This document shows positions 8,837 through 18,304 of a stretch of DNA of 64,000 nucleotides, one piece after another. How positions within the stretch are numbered: position 1 is the stretch's first letter; every line of letters starts with the position of its first letter. Source of the DNA: Bacteroidota bacterium (lineage in GTDB: Bacteria; Bacteroidota; Ignavibacteria; Ignavibacteriales; SURF-24); the NCBI GenBank assembly GCA_030706145.1, contig JAUZPB010000003.1, positions 26,283 to 90,282 of the forward strand. Reading direction: 5' to 3'. The position numbers were made by a program, and so were the translations under genes. The notes beneath the pieces were generated by a model that saw only the letters and a list, made by a program, of their open reading frames with translations, did not search any database and had not been told where the DNA came from.

Positions 8837-10081
8837 TTAATAAAGAATTTTTTTAATGTGACGTTCAAAAAGATTTTCTATTACATTCTTTGCTATTAGA
8901 TTTTCATTCTTCTCTAATGCATCCAAATATTTTCTGTTAAATTCAGAAGCGATTTTATATCCAACATGAAGGAGCTGCCTAAAGTGCAAGTTATATTCTG
9001 AATTTGAAAGGTCATGACGAAGGGCTGAAGCAAATTTTTCACCCGACCAGTTATCGACATGAAATGGATGAGGAAGGTTTGCTCCTTCTATATCAATAAC
9101 AGTTCTGTAAGGTTCACAGAGCTCTTCGAATCTGCAGAAAGCCTTTTTATATATTTCTTTTGTAAGCCTTAGAGCTTCACCTTCAGACAAAGCAAGTCCT
9201 GTTAATTCTTCAAGCCAAGTTGTTCCAGCTGTCTTTAAATGAATGCCTGCATTGAACTTCTTTAATGCTTTATTAATAGCAGGGTAAATTGAAAATTTGT
9301 CGCTCCCGGAATGTATGCTTAGTTTCAGTCCTGCCGGCAAAGAAAATTCTTTTACTGCAAAGTTTAGCACAGCAAGATCAGCTTCAAATTCCATTGTAAA
9401 CTTGCCTACATCACCCACATAATCAACCCCCTTGTTGAACCTTCCTGAAAATTTGGGGGCTATGGTCTGAGCAGGGATATTCTCAAAGGAAATTGCAGCC
9501 AGAATAAGCAGGAGTTCAACAGGACTCTGAGCTAAGTCTGTCTCGTCCATAGATACTTCAACTATGAAGTTATCACTTCCTTTTTTCTCTAATATATACC
9601 TGTATATTTTTCCAGCTTCACCAACAGCAAATAAAAATTTCTCAGCCACACTCTTAATTACTTCTTCTGTAATGCAAAGCGGTTCATCTACACCTTGAAG
9701 AGATAATCTGCCCAAGTATTGTTTGCACCTTCTGATAAAAGATTTTATTATATTTTCATCTGCCTGTTTTCCAATATAGTCTGCAACATCGAGAGTAAAG
9801 AAATCGCATGAGTCCAAAAAATAGTCGACTGATCTCAGGCCTATGTGGTCTGCATCAACAAAATATGGGTGTTCCCATTTTAAGTCCTTTACCGCCATAT
9901 CAGCTTCTTTGCGTGTATCGGATGGATTACTTTTTATTATCTGATGTTCACGGAAAGATTTATTCCAGACAGGAGTAATTATTAGGCCATCTTTTTCCGC
10001 ATACTTTAGAGAAGTCAGTTGGGCTTTACCCTGGTGATGAAACCTGTCACCAATACCCATTGAATACTTACCTAACTCCAT
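8837..10081 (-). CDS. uxaE: tagaturonate/fructuronate epimerase family protein
   Basis: N-terminus YSMGIGDRFHHQGKAQL recognised as UxaE family; sits within a uronate gene cluster. Confidence 0.82.
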   Translation of the reverse strand: MELGKYSMGIGDRFHHQGKAQLTSLKYAEKDGLIITPVWNKSFREHQIIKSNPSDTRKEADMAVKDLKWEHPYFVDADHIGLRSVDYFLDSCDFFTLDVADYIGKQADENIIKSFIRRCKQYLGRLSLQGVDEPLCITEEVIKSVAEKFLFAVGEAGKIYRYILEKKGSDNFIVEVSMDETDLAQSPVELLLILAAISFENIPAQTIAPKFSGRFNKGVDYVGDVGKFTMEFEADLAVLNFAVKEFSLPAGLKLSIHSGSDKFSIYPAINKALKKFNAGIHLKTAGTTWLEELTGLALSEGEALRLTKEIYKKAFCRFEELCEPYRTVIDIEGANLPHPFHVDNWSGEKFASALRHDLSNSEYNLHFRQLLHVGYKIASEFNRKYLDALEKNENLIAKNVIENLFERHIKKILY

Positions 10082-10113
10082 TTATCTTGTCCTTTTATTT
10101 AATAGTTAAATTT

Positions 10114-11169
10114 TCAATTACCTATTCTAGTTGAAGTACTTTGGATTATGTTCTGATAAAAAGAAAGGATTGTTTTATCCGGATCCCATCTATGACCAAA
10201 AGTCCAGGCAGCTGTAATTTCTTCAGGCTGTAGGTTTTTATTAGGGGCTTTATCCAGATTATTCATAAACCAATCATAATTTCCACCGGAGCGATGACAA
10301 TTATGATAGTAATAATGTTTTCCCCATTTATAGAGAGAATCATTTGAAGTCCTGTAAATTGGTTTATTTGCCATATTTGAGGAGAATGCGCAGTCAATGA
10401 GATAGAACTGAGCATCTCTATGATTGCGACCGAGAGAAAATCCTTTAACTCCGTCGAATGAAGAATTTCTTATCACAATTTTCTGATCCGGATCTGTACT
10501 CCCATCATGCCAGATACTTGCAGTAAGATTATGTCCAAAGAATCTGCAATCAGTAATATAGCACCACCCTCTAGGACACACATAATCGACCCAGCCTTCA
10601 AAATAGCAATAGGCCATATAATACATTCCATCAAAAGTATTCCAAAGACTTACTGTATCGCCACCATCTGCTTTCAATTTACAGTTAAAAATAATTAATC
10701 GTGAACCACCCCCTCGCAGTGCAAACTGGTGATCCGTATTTCCATAGAGTGAGCCATAGTTATTATATACAGTAAGATTTGCTATAGTAAGATCAGTTAC
10801 TTTATTTCCAATATTTATAACAGCTGAGCCCCAGTCATTACCCGGATGAAATTTTCGCCAATTGGCGCGGAGTTCAGGATAAATGATCTGGGTACTATCG
10901 CTGTCTTCGCCAAGGAGTGTTATGAAGCTCTTTTCAATAAATAGCTTTTCGTTATATGTGCCTTTTTTGATAAAAATGATATAAGGTTTAACTGCATTAT
11001 CTGGAGCATCATCAATTGCTTTTTGAATTGATCTGTAGTCTCCTTGGCCGTCTTTTGATACAATAGCATCAATAACATCTGCATAAGTTGAACAGTTAAA
11101 GAGTAATAATGCAAAAAATACCCAAACAGACATGTAGTACTTAATGAAGAAGTCCATTTTATTTAACAA
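10114..11169 (-). CDS. secreted pectinesterase (CE8-like)
   Basis: Signal peptide; VSKDGQGDYRSIQKAIDDAP, HQFALR, GWVDYVCP, SLGRNHRDAQ; right-handed beta-helix. Confidence 0.85.
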   Translation of the reverse strand: MLNKMDFFIKYYMSVWVFFALLLFNCSTYADVIDAIVSKDGQGDYRSIQKAIDDAPDNAVKPYIIFIKKGTYNEKLFIEKSFITLLGEDSDSTQIIYPELRANWRKFHPGNDWGSAVINIGNKVTDLTIANLTVYNNYGSLYGNTDHQFALRGGGSRLIIFNCKLKADGGDTVSLWNTFDGMYYMAYCYFEGWVDYVCPRGWCYITDCRFFGHNLTASIWHDGSTDPDQKIVIRNSSFDGVKGFSLGRNHRDAQFYLIDCAFSSNMANKPIYRTSNDSLYKWGKHYYYHNCHRSGGNYDWFMNNLDKAPNKNLQPEEITAAWTFGHRWDPDKTILSFYQNIIQSTSTRIGN

Positions 11170-11193
11170 TAAGTATGGAAGTTTGTTCTTGCT

Positions 11194-12720
11194 TTAGGGA
11201 ATAAGAGCTTGTTTTTTAATAGATGACTTTTCAAGAAGCCAGGTAAACAAGTTTAGAGCTGCTTTATAGTTTTCATATTCTTCAGGCAACTTCCTGTTAT
11301 CAATATATTCGTTATAAAGCCATGGATCGCCTACAGCAATAATGGCACCTTTACCAAGTGGTGAAAATGCAATTATTATATCACCTCCGTCTTCCAGTAC
11401 AGGAGTTGCAGGAGGTTTTAGTGTAAAAGTGGAAATTTCTTTCATATAGATCTTTTTTACACCTGCAAATATTGGATGAGCAGGCAAGTGGTCAAATTTA
11501 CCCATATTAAAATTAGTACCTACTACTTTGTTTCTGCTTACCTCATTAAAATGAATACCAAACCTTTCAGACAAAGCGTTCAAGTGTTCAAATTCGCAAT
11601 TACCTTTGTCATTACCCATTAGAAGAAGAATGCCACCATTATTTACCCATTCTGAAATAGCTATAGCTGAGGAATCAGTGATATAATTTGGAGATGGATT
11701 TTCTTGTGGAGTATCGGGATCAACTATAATATATATACTACTATTTTTAAGTATATCTTTAGAAGGTGCGCTCTGAATTTCACTTAGAGTAGCACCTAGA
11801 TTTTCAATTATATCGCCCAGAATATAAAAGCCTGAATTATCCTTGTCTTCCCATGTATAATGAAACTGTAAAGACTTTCCATCTGTGTCTGTCTTAATTT
11901 CGTGATTAAAATAATAATCCAGGCTTACTACTTTCCCTTTCCCAACAGTTGAATTTACAGGACGGTCCTTAAGCATTTTAGAAATTGGAAGTTTGAGTTC
12001 TTTAATGCCCTCAATGACCAATTCAGCAATTTTTATTGCACCTTCCCTGCTGAAATGGCTATTATCTTCTTTTCCCTTGGGGCATGCCTTATATGTACTG
12101 GGCGGGATATGGAGGAACAGCTTTTTCGTCTCCTCTGGGCCCATTTTACGAAAGAGATTAAGGCTTTTTGCATGCAGATCGATCAATGGGACATTAAACT
12201 CCTTAGATACCTCTCTAACAACATTGGGATAGTCTGCATGCTGATCAACAAAGTTACCTTCTTTATCAAATTTCCTTCTGTTAACCGGAGTAATTAGTAC
12301 AGGAACAGCACCTTTGCTTCTGGATTCATTTACAAATTTTATCAAGTTTTTTTTGAAGGAAGTATGGGCTTCAGCATAGCGGCTTGTATCTGATATTTTC
12401 GAATCATTATGCCCAAACTGAATAAATACATAATCGCCATTATTTAATTTACTAAGCACATTTGCCCATAGCCCCTGATGAATGAAGCTCTTTGAACTAC
12501 GGCCATTTACGGCATGATTTTCCAGAAGGATATCGCTCTTTAAGAACCCACGGAATAGTTGCCCCCATCCCCTTTCCGGATTATCGTCCAGGGGTTTATC
12601 AGCTAATGTTGAATCACCGATTAAAAATATTGTCACTTTAGATGGAATTAGAAAATTTAATAATAATACTGAGGATAGGAGTATTACTAGGCAAGAAATA
12701 TTTCTTGTTAATAATCTCAT
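11194..12720 (-). CDS. rhamnogalacturonan acetylesterase (SGNH/CE12) fused to a C-terminal DUF4350/GATase-like domain
   Basis: IFLIGDSTLADK, GRSSKSF, FIQFGHNDSK, DNSHFSREGA (SGNH blocks); C-terminal half SIYIIVDPDTP...GGILLLMGND...GKGAIIAVGDPWLYNEY. Confidence 0.8.
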   Translation of the reverse strand: MRLLTRNISCLVILLSSVLLLNFLIPSKVTIFLIGDSTLADKPLDDNPERGWGQLFRGFLKSDILLENHAVNGRSSKSFIHQGLWANVLSKLNNGDYVFIQFGHNDSKISDTSRYAEAHTSFKKNLIKFVNESRSKGAVPVLITPVNRRKFDKEGNFVDQHADYPNVVREVSKEFNVPLIDLHAKSLNLFRKMGPEETKKLFLHIPPSTYKACPKGKEDNSHFSREGAIKIAELVIEGIKELKLPISKMLKDRPVNSTVGKGKVVSLDYYFNHEIKTDTDGKSLQFHYTWEDKDNSGFYILGDIIENLGATLSEIQSAPSKDILKNSSIYIIVDPDTPQENPSPNYITDSSAIAISEWVNNGGILLLMGNDKGNCEFEHLNALSERFGIHFNEVSRNKVVGTNFNMGKFDHLPAHPIFAGVKKIYMKEISTFTLKPPATPVLEDGGDIIIAFSPLGKGAIIAVGDPWLYNEYIDNRKLPEEYENYKAALNLFTWLLEKSSIKKQALIP

Positions 12721-12815
12721 AAAATTTTGTCCGAAATTTGTTTATTGACTTTAAGCGACTGAAGTAATAAGTAGTTTTGAGACCAAGCTATTTACACAGT
12801 CAGTATGGCCTTTCT

Positions 12816-14084
12816 TTATATAGCCTTCCCTTTTTCAAGTTCAACGGCCAGCATAATAAAAGGGCCCATTCCTTTCAGATCATTTGTTTTTTTCTGTTCA
12901 GAGATGTAATATTCAAAGCTACCATCACGATAAGGATTACCACCAAGACCTGCTCCTTTGCATATATAGTGAAGGTCAACAAAGCCATTTTCCTCAACTG
13001 TCGTTAAATTATTTATTACACCATCAAAAGTTTCTTTTGCATATTTTAGGTAAGATTTATCGAGATATCCCATGTTAGCTCCTTTTGCAAATGCATATGC
13101 AAACATGCAAGATGCAGAAGCCTCATGATAGTTTCCCGTACGATCTGCCATATTAGTTACCTGGTACCAGAGTGCGCTATTTTTATCTCTGACTTTAAGA
13201 AGAGCTACCGAAAGATCTTTCAATATATCAATAAGCTCCATTCTCTTTGGATTATCTTTAGGGAAGAAGTCAAGCACATCGACTATTGCCATTATATACC
13301 ATCCCATAGATCTAGACCAAAAATTAGGTGAGCGGCCTGTAAGCGGATCGGCCCATTTTTGATTTAAACTTTCGTCCCATGCATGATAGAACAAGCCAGT
13401 AAGACTATCGCGAGTTTTGTCTCTTATCAATGTAAACTGGTAGGCTATGTCGTCATAGTTCTTTACTTCATTGAACAATTTCGAATACCAAGTATAAAAG
13501 GGTTCAGCCATATACAGTCCATCAAGCCACATCTGATATGGATAAATTTTCTTATGCCAGAAGCCTCCGCTTTTTGTTCTTGGCTGATTTTTAATCTGAC
13601 CTCGTAAAGTATCTGCAGCTGTCTTATATCTTTTATCATTAGTAACTAAATAAAGCCAAAGAAGCATACGTCCTGTATTAATATTGTCAATATTGAAATC
13701 TGTATACTTGTACGTCTTAATTGTGCCCTGATTATCGACAAACATATCGATATTAGTTTTTATATAGTTCAGATACTTCTTATTGTTTGTTTTAATATAT
13801 AGTTGTCGGAGCCCCTCAAGAAAAACACCCTGGTCGTATGTCCATTTACCATTATAAACGCTATCATCAATTACGTTTGCCGGGTGACGCATAATGAAAG
13901 ACTCAGCAATACGCACTGACCAAGGTTTATTTGCTTTGATAAACTGAGCTGACCGTTTATTACTTTTCAGTTTAGCATTTGTTTTTACAGATGCAACTTT
14001 AGAGGAAGTTTGCGCCAAAATAGGGTTCAGGCAAAGTGAAGCAGAAAATGCTAATAAACAAAGTACAATTACTTTTCTTTTCAA
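12816..14084 (-). CDS. unsaturated rhamnogalacturonyl hydrolase (GH105)
   Basis: GGFWHKKIYPYQMWLDGLYMAEPF, RSMGWYIMAIVDVLD, EASASCMFAYA. Proposed TTG start at 14084 with AAGGTG upstream and a signal peptide immediately after; the track start at 14162 overlaps the previous gene. Confidence 0.87.
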   Translation of the reverse strand: MKRKVIVLCLLAFSASLCLNPILAQTSSKVASVKTNAKLKSNKRSAQFIKANKPWSVRIAESFIMRHPANVIDDSVYNGKWTYDQGVFLEGLRQLYIKTNNKKYLNYIKTNIDMFVDNQGTIKTYKYTDFNIDNINTGRMLLWLYLVTNDKRYKTAADTLRGQIKNQPRTKSGGFWHKKIYPYQMWLDGLYMAEPFYTWYSKLFNEVKNYDDIAYQFTLIRDKTRDSLTGLFYHAWDESLNQKWADPLTGRSPNFWSRSMGWYIMAIVDVLDFFPKDNPKRMELIDILKDLSVALLKVRDKNSALWYQVTNMADRTGNYHEASASCMFAYAFAKGANMGYLDKSYLKYAKETFDGVINNLTTVEENGFVDLHYICKGAGLGGNPYRDGSFEYYISEQKKTNDLKGMGPFIMLAVELEKGKAI

Positions 14085-14139
14085 TATTTCACCTTTTTCT
14101 TTATTAAAGGGGAACAACATTCTGGCTCTTGGAAGTGTT

Positions 14140-16806
14140 TTAGAATATTTCCTCAGCTTCAACTAATAATGGATTAGATAGCTTGAGTGACTCTTCTTCA
14201 AGATATTTTAGGAATTCGATTTTTGATCTAATTCCATTTAACTCCTTGTCCCATGCTGCGCCGAAGTAATAATACAGTTTTCCACTTTGTGGCTTTAGTG
14301 AAACAATAAAACTTGACTCGTCCTCTGTCAACTTGATCAAATCTTCTTTTCTGTAAAAAATAACCAGACCTAAACTATCATCATTAAGACTCTGCTTTCC
14401 ATAAGAGGCTATATAGCCATAGGGATAATTAGTAGTATCTTTAATAAATGCACAACCACTATGCTTTGCAAAGCCAGTACAAATATTATCCGGATTTCCA
14501 CTAATTTTAATGTCCGTTCTTGTAAGTCTGCTTCCAGCCTGAATAGAAAGAAGTGAGGCAAGATCAAACTTTTTTGAACTATCGACCAACCAGTTAGAGT
14601 ATTTAGTAAAAACACTAGATTTAATGGGGCCATCTGTTGGAATATGACATGAAATATTGTCTGTTTTTGATACCGGAAAAACTTTTCCATCTGATATCAT
14701 TCCAATTGATCCAATCCCCAAGGACTCACCCACCTTAAAAATATCCATACCCCAGTTGCACATTTTCGTATAGGATTCTTTGCTATCAGAGACAAGGTCA
14801 TCTTTACCAACTTCATGCAGAACCATTTTGTCAGTTTTTTTTCCAAAGATATCATTGCGGTTTCTTGAATCCAGATAAAACCTGTAGGCTACTTTATCTG
14901 ATTCCCAGCCCGGCCCCTCATACTTATATAGAGCATCGTGTGCAAAATGATCTTTAGGTATTTTAACGCTATCCTGACTTACGAATCTGCCTCCTATGTA
15001 GATGCCATTTTCAGATTTATAATCTATTTTTGCCGAAACCTCAGCATGAGTCCTTTTTTTGTATTCGCTTTTTAGGACTGCAATTTTATCTGATTCTATA
15101 GTTAAAGTTTTTGTTTCACCTGCTTTTATGTCCAAAAGAACAAGAATATTATCTGCCTTCCCATCACCATTAACATCGTCAGTTTGACTTGGAAGCTGCA
15201 ATTTGTCGTCAAAGACTACAAAGGCAACTTCGTTGAACTCCGGATTCAAAGCTTTCAGTTTTTCAATTTCTAAGGAAATTATTTCATCTTTTCTATCAAT
15301 TAAAAGCGGATTTGAAACCATTAGTTTTGTTATTCTTCCCCTTCTTTCGGACTTATTAAGCTTTTGCCCATTTACATAGACATCCTTTAACTTTAGATTC
15401 TCAACATTTATTATTACAGACCTGGTATTTACGCCATCAAACTTACAATTTGAGATTATGATATCCCTAATCTTGGCATTATCCAATCCTTCCATAAAAA
15501 AGGCTCTATCGCTTTTTTTACTTTCTATATTCTCAATATTTACATTTTTAAGCTGAGGCAAATAACCTCCATTACTTCCTTCCTGGGGTTCATAGTTCAA
15601 CTCAAATCTGATAACGGCATCCCGAAGCTGACCAACTTTAATATTTCTTACAAAAATGTTATCAATCATTCCACCGCGGAAAGAATTAGATTTTACTCTT
15701 ATAGCCCTATCCAAGTTTGGACTGTCCATCTGACAATTTTCGGCAAATACATTTCTGCATCCTCCGGAAATTTCGCTACCGATTGTAATTCCGCCATGAC
15801 CATCATTCATTTTGCAGTCTTGAATAATAATATTTTCACTTGCCTTAGCAATTCTTCTTCCGTCATTATTTCTGCCCGATTTAATTGCTATACAATCATC
15901 TCCATTTTTAAAGAAGCAATTCTTTATTAGGACATCTTTGCACGATTCAGGATCGCATCCATCTGTATTAGGCCCATTTCCAGTTATAGAGACATTCTGA
16001 ATTGTGATATTTTCAGATAGCAATGGGTGCAGAACCCACATAGGAGAGCTAATAAATGTCACACCATCTATGAGTACATTTTTGCAATTAATGATTTGGA
16101 AGAAATTAGGACGAAGATACCCACCTGGTCCAAACACCCTTTTTTCTACTGGAATTTGCCCGGAATTCATCTTTACAAGTCTTGGTCGCCCATTTTCATC
16201 CCTCTGCGATGGCATTCCTTTTTCCCATCCAAATTCAGTTTTACCATTCCACTTCCACCAATTTTCATTAGATGCCTGTCCATTAAAAGTACCTTTGCCG
16301 GTAATAGCCATATTCATTTCATCTTTTGCATATATTAGTGAAGAATAATTATAGCATTCAATTCCTTCCCATCTTGTAAAGACCACGGGCAGATAATCAT
16401 CAGGATTCGTACTGAAATAAAGTATGCTTCCATCTTCGGTGTATAGGTTAACATTACTTTTAAGTAATATGGGACCTTTGACGAAATAATGTCCTTTTGG
16501 AACAAATACAATGCCCCCACCCTGCTCGCTGCATTTTCGTATAGCTTTATTTATAGCAGCACGGCTATCATATTCTATTTTTGGTTTAGCACCAAAAGAA
16601 GTAATATCATATTTCCTATCTTGAAATACAGGAGCTTTAATGTTATTTAATATCTCAGGTAATTTATTCCATCCCGCACTATCAGATTGGCATTTAGCAT
16701 TTGTTCTACAAAGGGCAGGCTGAGATAAAAAGGTAAAGATAACTATGATTAGCAAAATGCTTCTTAAGAGTTCTTGAAGAAAATAAGACGGATATGGTCT
16801 CTTCAT
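14140..16806 (-). CDS. GH28 polygalacturonase-like protein fused to a DUF4861-like C-terminal domain
   Basis: Signal peptide; GH28 motifs NTDGCD, GDDCIAIKSG, GHGGITIGSE, RAIRVKS; about 380-aa C-terminal region with GIYIGGRF..KYEGPGWESDKVAYRFYLDSRNRNDIFGK. Confidence 0.85.
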   Translation of the reverse strand: MKRPYPSYFLQELLRSILLIIVIFTFLSQPALCRTNAKCQSDSAGWNKLPEILNNIKAPVFQDRKYDITSFGAKPKIEYDSRAAINKAIRKCSEQGGGIVFVPKGHYFVKGPILLKSNVNLYTEDGSILYFSTNPDDYLPVVFTRWEGIECYNYSSLIYAKDEMNMAITGKGTFNGQASNENWWKWNGKTEFGWEKGMPSQRDENGRPRLVKMNSGQIPVEKRVFGPGGYLRPNFFQIINCKNVLIDGVTFISSPMWVLHPLLSENITIQNVSITGNGPNTDGCDPESCKDVLIKNCFFKNGDDCIAIKSGRNNDGRRIAKASENIIIQDCKMNDGHGGITIGSEISGGCRNVFAENCQMDSPNLDRAIRVKSNSFRGGMIDNIFVRNIKVGQLRDAVIRFELNYEPQEGSNGGYLPQLKNVNIENIESKKSDRAFFMEGLDNAKIRDIIISNCKFDGVNTRSVIINVENLKLKDVYVNGQKLNKSERRGRITKLMVSNPLLIDRKDEIISLEIEKLKALNPEFNEVAFVVFDDKLQLPSQTDDVNGDGKADNILVLLDIKAGETKTLTIESDKIAVLKSEYKKRTHAEVSAKIDYKSENGIYIGGRFVSQDSVKIPKDHFAHDALYKYEGPGWESDKVAYRFYLDSRNRNDIFGKKTDKMVLHEVGKDDLVSDSKESYTKMCNWGMDIFKVGESLGIGSIGMISDGKVFPVSKTDNISCHIPTDGPIKSSVFTKYSNWLVDSSKKFDLASLLSIQAGSRLTRTDIKISGNPDNICTGFAKHSGCAFIKDTTNYPYGYIASYGKQSLNDDSLGLVIFYRKEDLIKLTEDESSFIVSLKPQSGKLYYYFGAAWDKELNGIRSKIEFLKYLEEESLKLSNPLLVEAEEIF

Positions 16807-16976
16807 GCTAATATCCCCGGAGGAATTATCCTAAAAAAAGAATTGCTTTAACTTCATTTTGCTTTAAAAAAAAGCAATTGCATTACAAAGGGTTAAAAAA
16901 GAGGAAATAAACTAATAGAAAAACATCCTGTAGAGTATTGGTATACTTTAACAATCTAAATGTTTTAATAATATTA

Positions 16977-18035
16977 TTAACTAGTAAGCTTAGCCTTTCT
17001 ACTGTTAGTTTTACTTAAGTTACCTATACATGTACCTCTAAGTATAAGGTTTGTATCGATTACAATTTCTTTTGCTTGAAAATCTTCTTTGTTGTGAATA
17101 TTATCCAGCAATACCTGCATTGAATTATCAGCAATTTCCTTAGTCGGCTGATTAATACAGCTTAGAGGTGGTGAAAGGAAGGATTGTGTCATTGCATCGC
17201 CAAAACAAATGACGTCAATATCATCAGGGATTCTCATACCGACTTCCTGTGCGGCAGCATAAACTCCAAGAGCAACGGGATAAGTAACTGTAAAGATGAG
17301 ATCTGGCAATTTATTCTCATGATATAATTTCATAAAGGAATCATAACCACTTTTTTCGCCAAAATCTCCTTTTACTATCCAATCAGGATTAATTTTTATT
17401 CCATTATCCTTAAGAGCAGCTTTATATCCATTAAGTCTTTCTCTACCAATGTTAATATCGAGGTTACCTGAGAAATGGGCAATATTTTTGTAGCCTATTT
17501 TAATAGCATGTTCAATTGCTTTATAAGCGCCACCATAGTCATCTACTCGAACCTTATTAACTCCATCAATATCGGGTATGCGATCCATAAATACTAAGGG
17601 TATCTGTCTGCTCTTTACGATTTCAAAGATTTCAAGATCTTTTGTATCCTGAGAAATTGAAATTATCATCCCATCAACGCGCATAGAAAGTAGAGTTTGC
17701 ACGTGCTTAACTTGTCGTTCGGCATTTTCTTGAGAGACAGTTAAAATGATCTCATAGTTGTTAGCAAAAGCAAAATCATAGATGTGCTCAATAATTGAAC
17801 TAAAGAAGTGCTGCGCGATTTTTGGAAGAACTACACCGATCATATTTGACTTTCTGGAAGAAAGATTCCTTGCCATAAAGTTTGGAGAATAGCCAAGTTC
17901 CTCAGAGATCTTCTTAACAGCCTTTTTAGTTTCCGGAGATATATCCGGATGGTCGCGAAGAGCCTTTGATACTGTGACGGTTGAGACATTTAACTTTTGA
18001 GCAATATCGCTAAGTGTAATTTGTTTAGGGCGCAT
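16977..18035 (-). CDS. LacI-family transcriptional regulator
   Basis: HTH ITLSDIAQKLNVSTVTVSKALRDHPDISPETKKAV plus periplasmic-binding-like domain; start trimmed to MRPKQITL at 18035. Confidence 0.93.
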   Translation of the reverse strand: MRPKQITLSDIAQKLNVSTVTVSKALRDHPDISPETKKAVKKISEELGYSPNFMARNLSSRKSNMIGVVLPKIAQHFFSSIIEHIYDFAFANNYEIILTVSQENAERQVKHVQTLLSMRVDGMIISISQDTKDLEIFEIVKSRQIPLVFMDRIPDIDGVNKVRVDDYGGAYKAIEHAIKIGYKNIAHFSGNLDINIGRERLNGYKAALKDNGIKINPDWIVKGDFGEKSGYDSFMKLYHENKLPDLIFTVTYPVALGVYAAAQEVGMRIPDDIDVICFGDAMTQSFLSPPLSCINQPTKEIADNSMQVLLDNIHNKEDFQAKEIVIDTNLILRGTCIGNLSKTNSRKAKLTS

Positions 18036-18304
18036 ATAAAAATTATTTTTATGGAGATCAGTAATTATCAAATATAATAAAATTAGAGACGAATTAAAAT
18101 TTTGCAGCAACCCATTTATAGAGCATTTCATTTACTGAGCATTATTCCTTAAGTACAGCTCCGCCAGCTTAGTCACATATCAGAAAAAGAAGGATTGCAC
18201 CAAGAGGCAAAGTTTATGTTGTTTTATCATATATTGGGAGTATTAACATATTTCCAAGGCTCCCAATATTTTGCATATAGTTATCTTAGCTTTCGCAAAA
18301 GATT

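Noticed and set aside
16004-16348. Overlapping (+) ORFs of 114 and 103 aa inside the GH28 gene
   Set aside because: Opposite strand of a gene with intact GH28 catalytic motifs; two frames open simultaneously suggests compositional bias.
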